NCBI GenBank assembly: GCA_003598975.1
Contig: QZIJ01000083.1
Span: forward strand, 1-34,675
Direction of reading: 5' to 3'
DNA: 34,675 bases
DNA from: Anaerolineaceae bacterium
GTDB taxonomy: Bacteria > Chloroflexota > Anaerolineae > Anaerolineales > Villigracilaceae
Shown: positions 6,799 through 15,107 of the stretch, piece by piece
Layout: each line of letters opens with the position of its first letter
Numbering within the stretch: the stretch's first letter is position 1
The notes under the pieces: model-generated
The model's input: only the letters and a program-made list of their open reading frames with translations
What the model was told of the DNA's origin: nothing
Databases searched by the model: none
Position numbers and translations under genes: made by a program

Positions 6799-7485
6799 TT
6801 ACATCTTCAGCCTATACCCCACACCTGACTCTGTGGTTATATAGTGCGGGCGCGCAGGGTCAGTCTCGATCTTGCGGCGCAGGTTGCTGATATTTACTCG
6901 AAGAATGTGCATTTCATTTTCATATGCAGTTCCCCATACCTGTTTGAGTAGTTGTCGATGTGTAAGAACTTTCCCCGCATTTTGCATCAGCAGCCGCAGA
7001 ATATCATACTCGGTGGGTGTCAGTGAAATTTGGTTTTCATTTACGACCACGATTCGGCGGGAGATATCCATTTGCAATTCGCCGACTTGCAGCATCGGTT
7101 CATCGGGTTTGCTGGCAAGGCGTCGCATCACAACGCGCATGCGTGCCATGAGTTCCCCCGTGCCGAAGGGCTTGGTGAGGTAATCATCCGCGCCTGCATC
7201 GAGGGCGGCGATTTTGTCGCTTTCGGCTTCACGCACAGACAAGATGATAATCGGTGTCTGCGACCATTCACGCAGGCGGCGAGTCACTTCAATTCCGTCA
7301 ATGTCGGGTAAGCCAAGATCAAGGATGATGATTTCGGGGCGGTTGGCAATTACTGCCTGAACGGCATCCTCGCCTGTGGCGGCTTCGTAAACGATAAATC
7401 CCTGCGCACCCAACGCGGCGCGTAAGTAACGCCTGATGGATGTCTCATCGTCGACGACCAGAACGCGTTGGCCTGTTTCGCTCAT
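6799..7485 (-). CDS. kdpE: KdpE response regulator
   Basis: 228 residues, the usual length. The receiver domain shows D12-D13, acceptor D56 in ILDLGLPD, the switch serine in IIILSVRE and K in LTKPFG; the C-terminal winged helix shows LTPTEYDILRLL and LRVNISNLRRKIE, ending ESGVGYRLKM. It overlaps kdpD by ATGA (stop 7482-7484, start 7485), so the two are translationally coupled. Phosphorylated by KdpD, it activates the kdp operon at low K+ or high osmolarity in known systems. It is the last gene of the operon; no clear T-rich terminator follows, only the palindrome at 6716-6743. Confidence 0.95.
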   Translation of the reverse strand: MSETGQRVLVVDDETSIRRYLRAALGAQGFIVYEAATGEDAVQAVIANRPEIIILDLGLPDIDGIEVTRRLREWSQTPIIILSVREAESDKIAALDAGADDYLTKPFGTGELMARMRVVMRRLASKPDEPMLQVGELQMDISRRIVVVNENQISLTPTEYDILRLLMQNAGKVLTHRQLLKQVWGTAYENEMHILRVNISNLRRKIETDPARPHYITTESGVGYRLKM

Positions 7486-10145
7486 TGACCTTTATCCTGT
7501 TCGTTGTTTAGCAGCAATTCCACGCTGACAATTGTTCCACCTCCATCACGAGCGAGCGCATAAATGTTGCCGTGATGCGCCTCGATGATGCCCTTACTGA
7601 TGGAGAGTCCCAGCCCTGTTCCGCTGACGCTCTCAGGGCGCTGGACCCTGTAGAACTTATCGAAGACGCGCGTTAAATCCTCAAGCGGGATACCTACCCC
7701 GCGGTCCGCGATTTCGAGGCGAACTGTATCATCGAGAAGCGAGGCAGAGACTTCGATCAGGGTATCTTTGCGCGAATATTTGACGGCGTTCTCCAAGAGA
7801 TTTACGACAACCTGAACGATAAGGGTAAAGTCCATCGGCACGAGAGGAAAGTCATCGGGTACATTCACGTTAATCTGATGATCCTCGGCGCGTTTACCAA
7901 GTTGTTCGAGGGCGGTGCCAATCACATCCTGAATATCGCCTGGTTCTCGATGAAGCCTGATGGCGCCGCTTTCGATGCGCGTCATGGAGAGCAGGTTACC
8001 GACCAGACGATTTAGACGGTCAGCTTCTTCGCGTGCCGTGCCTATGAGACTGCGCCGATAATCTTCGTTGAGACTCTCGGCCTGTTCATCCAGGCTGGTC
8101 AGCGCACCCGTTATCGCAACCAGCGGGGTGCGAAGATCGTGCGAAATGGAATTGAGCAAAGCGGTCTGTAATTTTTCGGCGGCCTGCAGCAGTTCTGCTT
8201 TTTGAGCCTGCTTTGCCAATCCCGCACGTTCGATGGCAAGCGCGGCCTGGTTCGCGAAGGCGGCTAACGTCTGGCGTTGTTCAGGCGTAAGAAAATTCCC
8301 TGAATCTTTTGGGCGGACGCCTAACACACCAACGATGTTGTTGGCGGTTTTGAGCGGCAGGCAGCGCAAGGCGGCGGCGGGCAAGGTATCAGTGCCGCGG
8401 CCGGCAGGTTCGTTATGTTCAAATGCCCAGGCCGCGACGGCCAGTTCATTTTCATCGGGTTCGAATCCTGGCGAATTTGCGAAAGTAAGGAGTTGTTTGT
8501 TTTCGGGGAGGAAGATGGCAACATCCCTGCCAAACGCCTGGCTGATGTGCGAGACGATGATTTCTGCCACTTGTTTCAGGTCGGTGGCGGAGGTCAGGTC
8601 ACGGCCAAGGTTATATAGGGCAGAGGCCTGTTTTTCACGTTGAACCGCGGATTCAGCCTGTTCGCGCACGCGCGCGGTCAAGGAACTGATGACGAGGCCG
8701 ACGATGAAAAGGGCAATAAATGTGAGAATATATTCCGTATCATTAACGACAAATGTGTAGTAAGGCGGAACGAGGAAAAAATCAAAACTGAGCACAGACA
8801 TGATTGCCCCCAATAAGGAAGGACCGCGGCCGAGAAAGACTGCAGAAACAACCACCGATGTCAGATAGAGCATAACCAGGTTTGTTGGTTCCAATTCCCC
8901 GCGGATCAATAATCCAAGCAACGTGGAAATCGCGACCAAACCCACACTGGTCAAATAACGTCCAAGTGGACGATGTGGCTGGAACGATTCGGGGACAATT
9001 ATCTTCTTCGGCTCGAACTCCGCGCTGACCACGTATACGTCGATGTTGCCGCTGTGGTAAACGAGTTGATCAACGATGGAGCCGGTCAGCATTTCCTGCC
9101 AGCGCGGTTTGATGGGTTTACCGACCACTACCTTAGTAATGTTGTTCTTGCGCGCAAAATCCAGTACGGCCTCGTGGATGGACGGCCCCGTGAGCGTAAG
9201 GGACTTGGCTCCCAACTCCTCCGCAAGTTGAAGCGTCCGGCCGATGCGCTCACGGTTGGGGGGCTTGTTCTCGGGTTTGGAGGCGATCTCCACGTAGACG
9301 GCGAACCATTCGGCGTTGAGTTCGTCCGCCAGCCGCCGCGTATTGCGGACGAGTTTTTCCGCCAGGGGGCTGGGGCTGATGCAGACCAGCAAACGTTCGC
9401 TCGCCGCCCACGGACCCGAGATGGCGCGTGTCTGCATGTACGAACGCATCTGGTCGTCCACGCGTTCCGCGGCGCGGCGCAGGGACATTTCGCGCAGGGC
9501 AGTGAGGTTCCCCTTGCGGAAAAATTTCTGGATGGCGCGCGCGGCCTGCTCGGGGATGTAGACCTTGCCTTCATTTAGACGCGTGAGCAATTCATCGGGA
9601 GGCAGGTCAATCACCTCGATCTCGGCGGCTTCATCAATCACGGGGTCGGGAATCGTCTCGCGCACGATCACGCCCGTCACCTGCGCTATGATGTCATTCA
9701 AACTTTCGAGGTGCTGGATGTTGAGTGTGGTGTACACGTCAATCCCCGCGTCGAGAATCTCCTCCACATCCTGAAAACGTTTGGGATGGCGCGAGCCAGG
9801 CACGTTGGTGTGGGCGAATTCGTCCACTAAAATCAACTGCGGGCGTCGCGCAAGAACTGCATCCACATCGAGTTCGGTCAATGTCACATTGTGATATTCC
9901 AACTGCTTGCGCGGTAGAACTTCCAACCCTTCCACCAACTCTTCGGTTTCTATGCGTTTGTGCGTCTCCACATAACCAACGGCCACATCCACGCCCTGCT
10001 CCTTGCGCTGGTGAGCAGCTTCGAGCATGGCATAGGTTTTGCCCACGCCCGCGGCATAGCCGAGGAAGATCTTTAGTCTTCCTCGGTTGGGTTCTTCTGA
10101 TCGAAGATTTCTAAGCAGCTCATCAGGATCGGGACGACTTTCCAT
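7482..10145 (-). CDS. kdpD: KdpD potassium-sensing histidine kinase
   Basis: 887 residues, full length. Order: KdpD ATPase-like domain with Walker A GYAAGVGKT (29-37) and Walker B LILVDEFAHTN (near 105-114); USP domain (about 250-375); four membrane segments (about 396-490, with FDFFLVPPYYTFVV); GAF-like domain (about 510-640); acceptor H669 in SISHDLRTPL; ATPase with NLLENAVKYS, FDKFYRV and GTGLGLS. In the USP domain S257-P-S259 is followed after exactly 20 residues by WFAVY (280-284), close to the SxS-x20-FTAxY motif reported for c-di-AMP binding in Staphylococcus aureus KdpD. The ATG at 10145 is preferred over the adjacent TTG. It starts 5 bases after the kdpC stop. Confidence 0.95.
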   Translation of the reverse strand: MESRPDPDELLRNLRSEEPNRGRLKIFLGYAAGVGKTYAMLEAAHQRKEQGVDVAVGYVETHKRIETEELVEGLEVLPRKQLEYHNVTLTELDVDAVLARRPQLILVDEFAHTNVPGSRHPKRFQDVEEILDAGIDVYTTLNIQHLESLNDIIAQVTGVIVRETIPDPVIDEAAEIEVIDLPPDELLTRLNEGKVYIPEQAARAIQKFFRKGNLTALREMSLRRAAERVDDQMRSYMQTRAISGPWAASERLLVCISPSPLAEKLVRNTRRLADELNAEWFAVYVEIASKPENKPPNRERIGRTLQLAEELGAKSLTLTGPSIHEAVLDFARKNNITKVVVGKPIKPRWQEMLTGSIVDQLVYHSGNIDVYVVSAEFEPKKIIVPESFQPHRPLGRYLTSVGLVAISTLLGLLIRGELEPTNLVMLYLTSVVVSAVFLGRGPSLLGAIMSVLSFDFFLVPPYYTFVVNDTEYILTFIALFIVGLVISSLTARVREQAESAVQREKQASALYNLGRDLTSATDLKQVAEIIVSHISQAFGRDVAIFLPENKQLLTFANSPGFEPDENELAVAAWAFEHNEPAGRGTDTLPAAALRCLPLKTANNIVGVLGVRPKDSGNFLTPEQRQTLAAFANQAALAIERAGLAKQAQKAELLQAAEKLQTALLNSISHDLRTPLVAITGALTSLDEQAESLNEDYRRSLIGTAREEADRLNRLVGNLLSMTRIESGAIRLHREPGDIQDVIGTALEQLGKRAEDHQINVNVPDDFPLVPMDFTLIVQVVVNLLENAVKYSRKDTLIEVSASLLDDTVRLEIADRGVGIPLEDLTRVFDKFYRVQRPESVSGTGLGLSISKGIIEAHHGNIYALARDGGGTIVSVELLLNNEQDKGQ

Positions 10146-10150
10146 CAAAC

Positions 10151-10714
10151 TTATTGTATCCCATCCAGTGCGAGATTCAATAACAGGACATTGACGCGCG
10201 GTTCGCCCAAAAAGCCAAGTTGACGACCTTCGGTATATTTCTCCACGAGGGATCGAATCTCCGCTTCGCTCACCCCCCGGGCGGACGCGACCCTCCGAAC
10301 CTGGTACAAGGCCGCGGCGACGCTGATGTGTGGATCGAGTCCGCTGGCGGAGGTAGTGACTAAATCAACAGGGATCGGTAGCAAATTGTCGGGGTCGGCG
10401 GCTTTGAGTGCATTGATACGCGCGTGCACCGCTTCCAGCAATGCGGGATTCGTCGGTCCATAATTCGAACCGGACGATGCGGCGGCGTTATACCCTACGG
10501 CGGAGGGACGTCCCCAGAAAAACTTCGGGTTGTCGAATTGCTGGCCGATGAGTTCTGAACCATAGACTTTACCATCTACAATAATGATGCTGCCATTGGC
10601 TTGATGCGGAAAGACAACCTGCGCGAGACCGGTCACAACCAGCGGATAGATCACACCAGTGAACAGAGTGAGCAGGGCGAGAAGGGTGATCGCTGGGCGA
10701 AGTTTATTCTTCAT
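10151..10714 (-). CDS. kdpC: KdpC, potassium-transporting ATPase subunit C
   Basis: 187 residues, close to E. coli KdpC. One N-terminal membrane segment (about 8-30) is followed by an extracytoplasmic domain with [23 protein letters not shown] (here quoted in part: FFWGRPSA and [10 protein letters not shown]) and [15 protein letters not shown], all typical of the family. KdpC stabilises the KdpA-KdpB complex and affects K+ affinity. The start at 10714 overlaps the stop of a small membrane-protein gene as ATGA; the frame is open further upstream to 10927, but that region is occupied by the small gene and kdpB. Confidence 0.95.
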   Translation of the reverse strand: MKNKLRPAITLLALLTLFTGVIYPLVVTGLAQVVFPHQANGSIIIVDGKVYGSELIGQQFDNPKFFWGRPSAVGYNAAASSGSNYGPTNPALLEAVHARINALKAADPDNLLPIPVDLVTTSASGLDPHISVAAALYQVRRVASARGVSEAEIRSLVEKYTEGRQLGFLGEPRVNVLLLNLALDGIQ

Positions 10715-10884
10715 GGCACAATGACTCCCGAGGCGAGAACCACAATCCAGGCGATGTTGACCATGAATAGCCACGGCTGCATCGCGACAGGAATGTGGAA
10801 TGTGTTCGGCGTCACACTCACAATCAGCAGGATTGCCACCGAAAGATAACCGCCAAACTTTTGAATGATTCGTTTCGTTTTCAT
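10711..10884 (-). CDS. Small two-segment membrane protein between kdpB and kdpC
   Basis: 57 residues starting [18 protein letters not shown]. It has GGAG seven bases before the ATG, begins 8 bases after the kdpB stop, and its stop overlaps the kdpC start as ATGA, so it is positioned as a translated operon member. Two hydrophobic stretches (about 13-24 and 37-54) are separated by [14 protein letters not shown]. It does not resemble KdpF, which is present separately upstream of kdpA. Function unknown; an accessory Kdp subunit or a coupling peptide for kdpC is inference. Confidence 0.7.
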   Translation of the reverse strand: MKTKRIIQKFGGYLSVAILLIVSVTPNTFHIPVAMQPWLFMVNIAWIVVLASGVIVP

Positions 10885-10892
10885 GTTCACTC

Positions 10893-12980
10893 CTATGCAA
10901 CTCCAAGCCAGGCCAACAGCATGTCAATCAATTTGATTCCGATGAACGGCGTGATCAAGCCGCCGAGACCGTAGATCAACAGGTTGTCGCGCAACAACTG
11001 CGCCGCGCCGACCGCTCGATACGGAACGCCGCGCAACGCCAGCGGGATGAGGGCAATGATGATGAGCGCGTTGAAGATCACCGCAGACAGGATGGCGCTC
11101 TCGGGAGTCGCCAACTGCATGAAGTTCAATGCCTGCAACTGTGGATAGGTTGAGGCAAATGCGGCGGGAATGATTGCAAAGTACTTGCTCACATCGTTGG
11201 CAAGACTAAAGGTGGTCAGCGCGCCACGCGTCATCAACAATTGTTTGCCGATCTCCACGATCTCAATAAGTTTCGTGGGGTTGCTGTCCAGGTCCACCAT
11301 GTTGGCGGCTTCACGCGCGGGCTGTGTGCCAGTGTTCATTGCCACAGCAACATCGGCTTGGGCAAGGGCAGGCGCGTCGTTCGTGCCGTCGCCTGTCATG
11401 GCGACCAGTCGTCCGCCCGTTTGATATTCGCGGATGAGTTTGAGTTTGGCTTCGGGCGTGGCTTGCGCCAGAAAATCGTCCACACCTGCTTCGGCGGCGA
11501 TGGCGGCGGCGGTCAGCGGATTGTCACCCGTGATCATCACCGTCTTGATGCCCATCTTGCGGAGATGAGCAAAACGGTCCTTCATGCCGCCTTTGACGAT
11601 GTCCTTCAAATGGATGACTCCCAAAGCCTTGTTGTCGCGAGTTACTACCAGCGGAGTTCCCCCTGCTCGGGCAATGGATTCCACTGTCGGTTTGAGGTCC
11701 GAAGCGACGCCGTTTCCGTTCGATTGAATCAACTGAGTCATTGTGTCAGGCGCGCCTTTACGGATTTGCGTCCCATTGAAATTGACTCCGCTCATGCGCG
11801 TCTGCGCGGTGAACGGGATGAAGTGCATTCCATCCACGGTGTGACCACGTAGGTTGAATTTTTCTTTGGCAAGCACCACAATGGAGCGACCTTCGGGAGT
11901 CTCATCGGCAAGCGAAGCAAGTTGTGCGGCTTCGGCAAGTTCGTTGGCGTTGGCGCCGTTGACGGGAATAAATTCCACCGCCTGACGATTGCCTAGCGTG
12001 ATGGTTCCTGTTTTGTCGAGTAGCAGCACATCCACATCGCCCGCCGCTTCCACGGCGCGCCCCGACATGGCAATGACATTGCGCTGAATCATTCTGTCCA
12101 TGCCTGCGATGCCGATGGCAGAAAGCAAACCGCCGATGGTGGTCGGGATGAGACAGACGAGCAGCGCGATGAGCACAGTGATGGTGATGGGCGTGCCGCT
12201 TCCGCTGGTTTCGACGCTGTAAATTGAATACGGCAGCAGCGTGGCGCAGACGATGAGAAAGATGATAGTGAAACCCGCCAGCAAAATATTGAGCGCGATC
12301 TCATTCGGCGTCTTCTGACGCTTCGCGCCTTCGACCATGCTAATCATGCGGTCGAGAAATCCCTGCCCAGGGTCGGCGCTGACGCGGATGATGAGCCAAT
12401 CCGAAAGCAGACGCGTACCGCCTGTGACCGCGGAGCGATCCCCACCCGCCTCACGCACCACAGGAGCGGATTCGCCCGTCACGGCGCTTTCATCTACCGA
12501 AGCGATTCCAACAACGATCTCGCCGTCAGCAGGCAGAATGTCTCCTGCTTCAACGAGATACAAATCATCTTTGCGAAGCGCGGTGGATGAAACCAATTCC
12601 ACTTTGGCAAGCGCAGTCTGTACATCGTTGGCTTCCCCACGTATTTTTTTTGCAGGTGTATCCTGTCGCGCCTTTCGCAGCGACTCGGCTTGCGCCTTTC
12701 CCCGTCCTTCCGCCACGGCTTCGGAGAAGTTGGCGAATAAGACAGTGAACCACAGCCACAATGCAATTGTGCCAATAAAACCAGCAGGTGCTTCGCTTTG
12801 TCCAATGAGGGATTGAATCCACAACATGGTGGTGAGCACGCTGGCCACTTCCACCACGAACATGACGGGGTTGCGAACCATCCAGCGCGGGTTGAGTTTG
12901 ATAAAGGATTCCAGCACGGCGCGTTGATGCATTTCGCGGCGGGCTTGGGTTTTGTTTTTGGTAGTCATATCAAAATCCAT
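10893..12980 (-). CDS. kdpB: KdpB, P-type ATPase catalytic subunit
   Basis: 695 residues from the ATG at 12980; a second ATG four codons in is an alternative start. Visible motifs: TGES (168-171, the serine matching the inhibitory phosphorylation site of E. coli KdpB), LIPTTIGGL in the membrane region (278-286), phosphorylation loop LDKTGT with D322, KGAPDT in the nucleotide domain, [17 protein letters not shown] in the hinge and ending with two to three membrane segments. It hydrolyses ATP to drive K+ uptake through KdpA at the cytoplasmic membrane. It follows kdpA by 90 bases, the only sizeable gap in an operon otherwise joined by overlaps. Confidence 0.97.
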   Translation of the reverse strand: MDFDMTTKNKTQARREMHQRAVLESFIKLNPRWMVRNPVMFVVEVASVLTTMLWIQSLIGQSEAPAGFIGTIALWLWFTVLFANFSEAVAEGRGKAQAESLRKARQDTPAKKIRGEANDVQTALAKVELVSSTALRKDDLYLVEAGDILPADGEIVVGIASVDESAVTGESAPVVREAGGDRSAVTGGTRLLSDWLIIRVSADPGQGFLDRMISMVEGAKRQKTPNEIALNILLAGFTIIFLIVCATLLPYSIYSVETSGSGTPITITVLIALLVCLIPTTIGGLLSAIGIAGMDRMIQRNVIAMSGRAVEAAGDVDVLLLDKTGTITLGNRQAVEFIPVNGANANELAEAAQLASLADETPEGRSIVVLAKEKFNLRGHTVDGMHFIPFTAQTRMSGVNFNGTQIRKGAPDTMTQLIQSNGNGVASDLKPTVESIARAGGTPLVVTRDNKALGVIHLKDIVKGGMKDRFAHLRKMGIKTVMITGDNPLTAAAIAAEAGVDDFLAQATPEAKLKLIREYQTGGRLVAMTGDGTNDAPALAQADVAVAMNTGTQPAREAANMVDLDSNPTKLIEIVEIGKQLLMTRGALTTFSLANDVSKYFAIIPAAFASTYPQLQALNFMQLATPESAILSAVIFNALIIIALIPLALRGVPYRAVGAAQLLRDNLLIYGLGGLITPFIGIKLIDMLLAWLGVA

Positions 12981-13070
12981 TCTTTATACACAAAGGACAC
13001 CTAGGTCACGAAGGAAAACCATTGAAAATGCTTTCCCCTTTTTGTACTTTGTACCCTCCGTGTTTCATAA

Positions 13071-14798
13071 TCATCTAAAGATCATCAGGTGTTCCACAAT
13101 CGGTCCGAGCGCCAATGCAGGCAGAAAACTTAATGCGCCCACGATGATGATGACGCCGATGAGCCAGGCAATGAATAGAGGCGTGTGTGTTGGCAATGTT
13201 CCTGCGCTTTCAGGGACTTTCTTCTTGCGAACCAGTGAGCCTGCAATCGCCAGTGTGGGGATGGCCAGCCAGTAGCGTGCGAACAACATGGCAATGCCCA
13301 GTGCGGTATTGTAGAAAGGTGTGTTTGCGCCCAGTCCAGCAAACGCCGAGCCATTATTGTTTCCCGCCGAGGAGAACGCATACAGCACTTCGCTGAACCC
13401 ATGCGCGGACGGGTTGAAGATCATTGCCTTGCCAGCAGGCGATATGACCGCAACCGCCGTTCCAACCAACACAACCACCACAGGGACGAGGATCATGATG
13501 GAGGCCATCTTCATTTCATAGGCTTCAATCTTCTTGCCAAGATATTCGGGCGTGCGTCCCACCATCAAGCCAGAGACGAAGACCGCGATAATCACAAACG
13601 CCAACATGCCATACAAGCCAGAACCAACACCGCCGTAGATAATCTCGCCGAGTTGCATAAGCCACATTGGGACAAGTCCGCCCAGTGGCATGTATGAATC
13701 ATGCATGGAATTGACTGATCCGTTCGAGGCGGCGGTCGTCGCCGTTGCCCACAGCGCGGAGTTGACAATGCCGAAGCGCACTTCCTTGCCTTCCATGTTG
13801 CCGCCAGGGTTGATGTTCGTTTGCGTTTGGTCAATACCTATCGCTGCGAAAACGGGATTGCATCTTTGTTCCGACCAGACCGCGAGGCCCAACACCATCA
13901 CGAAGATGACCGTCATCGCGGCGGACAATGCCCAGCCCTGGCGCGTGTCTCCGACCATCTTGCCGTAGGTGTAGCATAGCGCGGCGGGAATGAGGAGAAT
14001 GGACAACATCTCAATTAGGTTGGACAGGGGAGTCGGATTCTCAAACGGATGCGCTGAGTTGACGCCGAAGAATCCGCCGCCATTTGTGCCGAGTTGTTTG
14101 ATGGCGATCTGTGAGGCGGCGGGTCCCACCGCGATGACTTGTGCTTCATTCCCCGCCGATGGCTGAATCAGCGACACGGTCTGATACTGGCTGAAAGTTT
14201 GCACAACACCTTGCGAAACCAGCGCCAATGCCAACACCAGCGAAAGAGGAAGCAGAATGTAAAGCACAGATCGTGTCATATCCACCCAAAAGTTGCCGAT
14301 CTCTTTGGCGGTATGACGGACGATGCCGCGAATTAGAGCAACCAACACCGCCATACCAGTAGCCGCAGAGACGAAATTCTGCACGTTCATCCCAAGCATT
14401 TGGGTGAGATAACTCATGGTCGTCTCACCGCCGTAGCCCTGCCAGTTGGTGTTGCTGGTAAAACTGACTGCGGTATTCCACGCAGAATCGGGGGAGACTG
14501 CACCAAGTCCCTGCGGGTTGAGGGGGAGAATCCCTTGTAGTCGTTGAAGCAGGTAGACCACGATCAAGCCAAGGATGTTAAGCATCAGCATGGCAACGGC
14601 GTAGATCTTCCACGTCATTTCGGAGCGCGGGTTAATGCCTGAGATGTGGTAAACAAATCGTTCCACGGGAGCCAGCACAGGGTCAAGAAAGGTGCGCTCG
14701 CCTTGGTAGACTTTCGCCATGTACGAACCAAGCGGCTTGACCAATGCCACTAAGACAACGAAATAGAATCCGAGTTGAATCCAACTGTAAGTGTTCAT
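13071..14798 (-). CDS. kdpA: KdpA, potassium channel-like subunit
   Basis: 575 residues with about ten membrane segments. The four selectivity-filter loops are seen in order: SFTSNTNWQGYGGE, GTNGGGFFGVNSAHPFENP, TTAASNGSVNSMHDS and SSAGNNNGSAFAGL. KdpA binds and passes K+ in the KdpFABC complex. The start at 14798 overlaps the kdpF stop as ATGA, so a GTG nine bases upstream is not needed. It ends AEHLMIFR-like with TGA at 13071-13073. Confidence 0.97.
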   Translation of the reverse strand: MNTYSWIQLGFYFVVLVALVKPLGSYMAKVYQGERTFLDPVLAPVERFVYHISGINPRSEMTWKIYAVAMLMLNILGLIVVYLLQRLQGILPLNPQGLGAVSPDSAWNTAVSFTSNTNWQGYGGETTMSYLTQMLGMNVQNFVSAATGMAVLVALIRGIVRHTAKEIGNFWVDMTRSVLYILLPLSLVLALALVSQGVVQTFSQYQTVSLIQPSAGNEAQVIAVGPAASQIAIKQLGTNGGGFFGVNSAHPFENPTPLSNLIEMLSILLIPAALCYTYGKMVGDTRQGWALSAAMTVIFVMVLGLAVWSEQRCNPVFAAIGIDQTQTNINPGGNMEGKEVRFGIVNSALWATATTAASNGSVNSMHDSYMPLGGLVPMWLMQLGEIIYGGVGSGLYGMLAFVIIAVFVSGLMVGRTPEYLGKKIEAYEMKMASIMILVPVVVVLVGTAVAVISPAGKAMIFNPSAHGFSEVLYAFSSAGNNNGSAFAGLGANTPFYNTALGIAMLFARYWLAIPTLAIAGSLVRKKKVPESAGTLPTHTPLFIAWLIGVIIIVGALSFLPALALGPIVEHLMIFR

Positions 14799-14887
14799 CC
14801 GAACCACTCTGGTTTCAGTAAAGCCAAAACAAGATAGACAAGTAGAATCAAGGCAAGGATGCCTGTGACTAGATACAGCAGGTTCAT
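14795..14887 (-). CDS. kdpF: KdpF, small stabilising subunit of the Kdp ATPase
   Basis: 30 residues with one membrane helix and the family ending ALLKPEWFG (E. coli KdpF has a comparable YLVYALINAE ending). Its start overlaps the stop of the preceding 32-residue gene and its stop overlaps the kdpA start, each as ATGA, giving a chain of translational coupling. It is far below usual gene-calling length cut-offs. KdpF is known to stabilise KdpABC through lipid-like contacts in the membrane. Confidence 0.88.
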   Translation of the reverse strand: MNLLYLVTGILALILLVYLVLALLKPEWFG

Positions 14888-14982
14888 TTCCTTTGCTCCA
14901 TCAACTGCTCACACACTGAAACGAATCCATAGGTAAGGGCGAAAAAGAGAAGTGTCAGACTAATAGAAAACAAATCCGCCAT
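14884..14982 (-). CDS. 32-residue membrane peptide at the head of the kdp operon
   Basis: Starts MADLFSISLTLLFFALTYGF, one hydrophobic helix then a polar tail ending EQLMEQRK. AAGGAT lies 7 bases before the ATG and its stop overlaps the kdpF start as ATGA. Small single-helix proteins are common just upstream of kdpF in other genomes, so a real gene is likely, but no function is established that I know. It may be an extra small subunit or a leader peptide that couples operon translation to the hairpin around its start. Confidence 0.68.
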   Translation of the reverse strand: MADLFSISLTLLFFALTYGFVSVCEQLMEQRK

Positions 14983-15004
14983 CGAAGTATCCTTTCAATG
15001 GCGG
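14976..15004 (-). promoter_or_regulatory. Hairpin enclosing the ribosome site and start codon of the kdp operon
   Basis: CCGCCAT (minus strand 15004-14998) pairs perfectly with ATGGCGG (14982-14976), which contains the first start codon of the operon; the AAAGGATAC ribosome site lies in the 15-base loop. Such folding could limit translation of the leading small gene and everything coupled to it. Confidence 0.5.
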
Positions 15005-15038
15005 ATGGTAACTGCTGAGGGATTAATTTGGCGTCAAT

Positions 15039-15069
15039 AACGTAGGAGAAAGTATCAAGAAATGGTCAA
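15039..15069 (-). promoter_or_regulatory. Candidate kdp promoter
   Basis: On the minus strand TTGACC (15069-15064) and TACGTT (15044-15039) are separated by 19 bases, about 55 bases before the first kdp ORF. The spacing is long and the -10 box weak, as is usual for activator-dependent promoters. A short tandem repeat ACTGATAACTGATAACT lies just upstream (15091-15107). Confidence 0.3.
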
Positions 15070-15107
15070 GATTTTATCTGCACTGATCACTGATAACTGA
15101 TAACTCA

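Noticed and set aside
8973..9578. 201-codon plus-strand frame inside kdpD
   Set aside because: Antisense shadow of the KdpD USP/ATPase region, whose motifs are intact on the minus strand.
10715..10927. N-terminal extension of kdpC to 10927
   Set aside because: The extension lies over the small membrane gene and the kdpB end, and typical KdpC starts at the membrane helix encoded from 10714.
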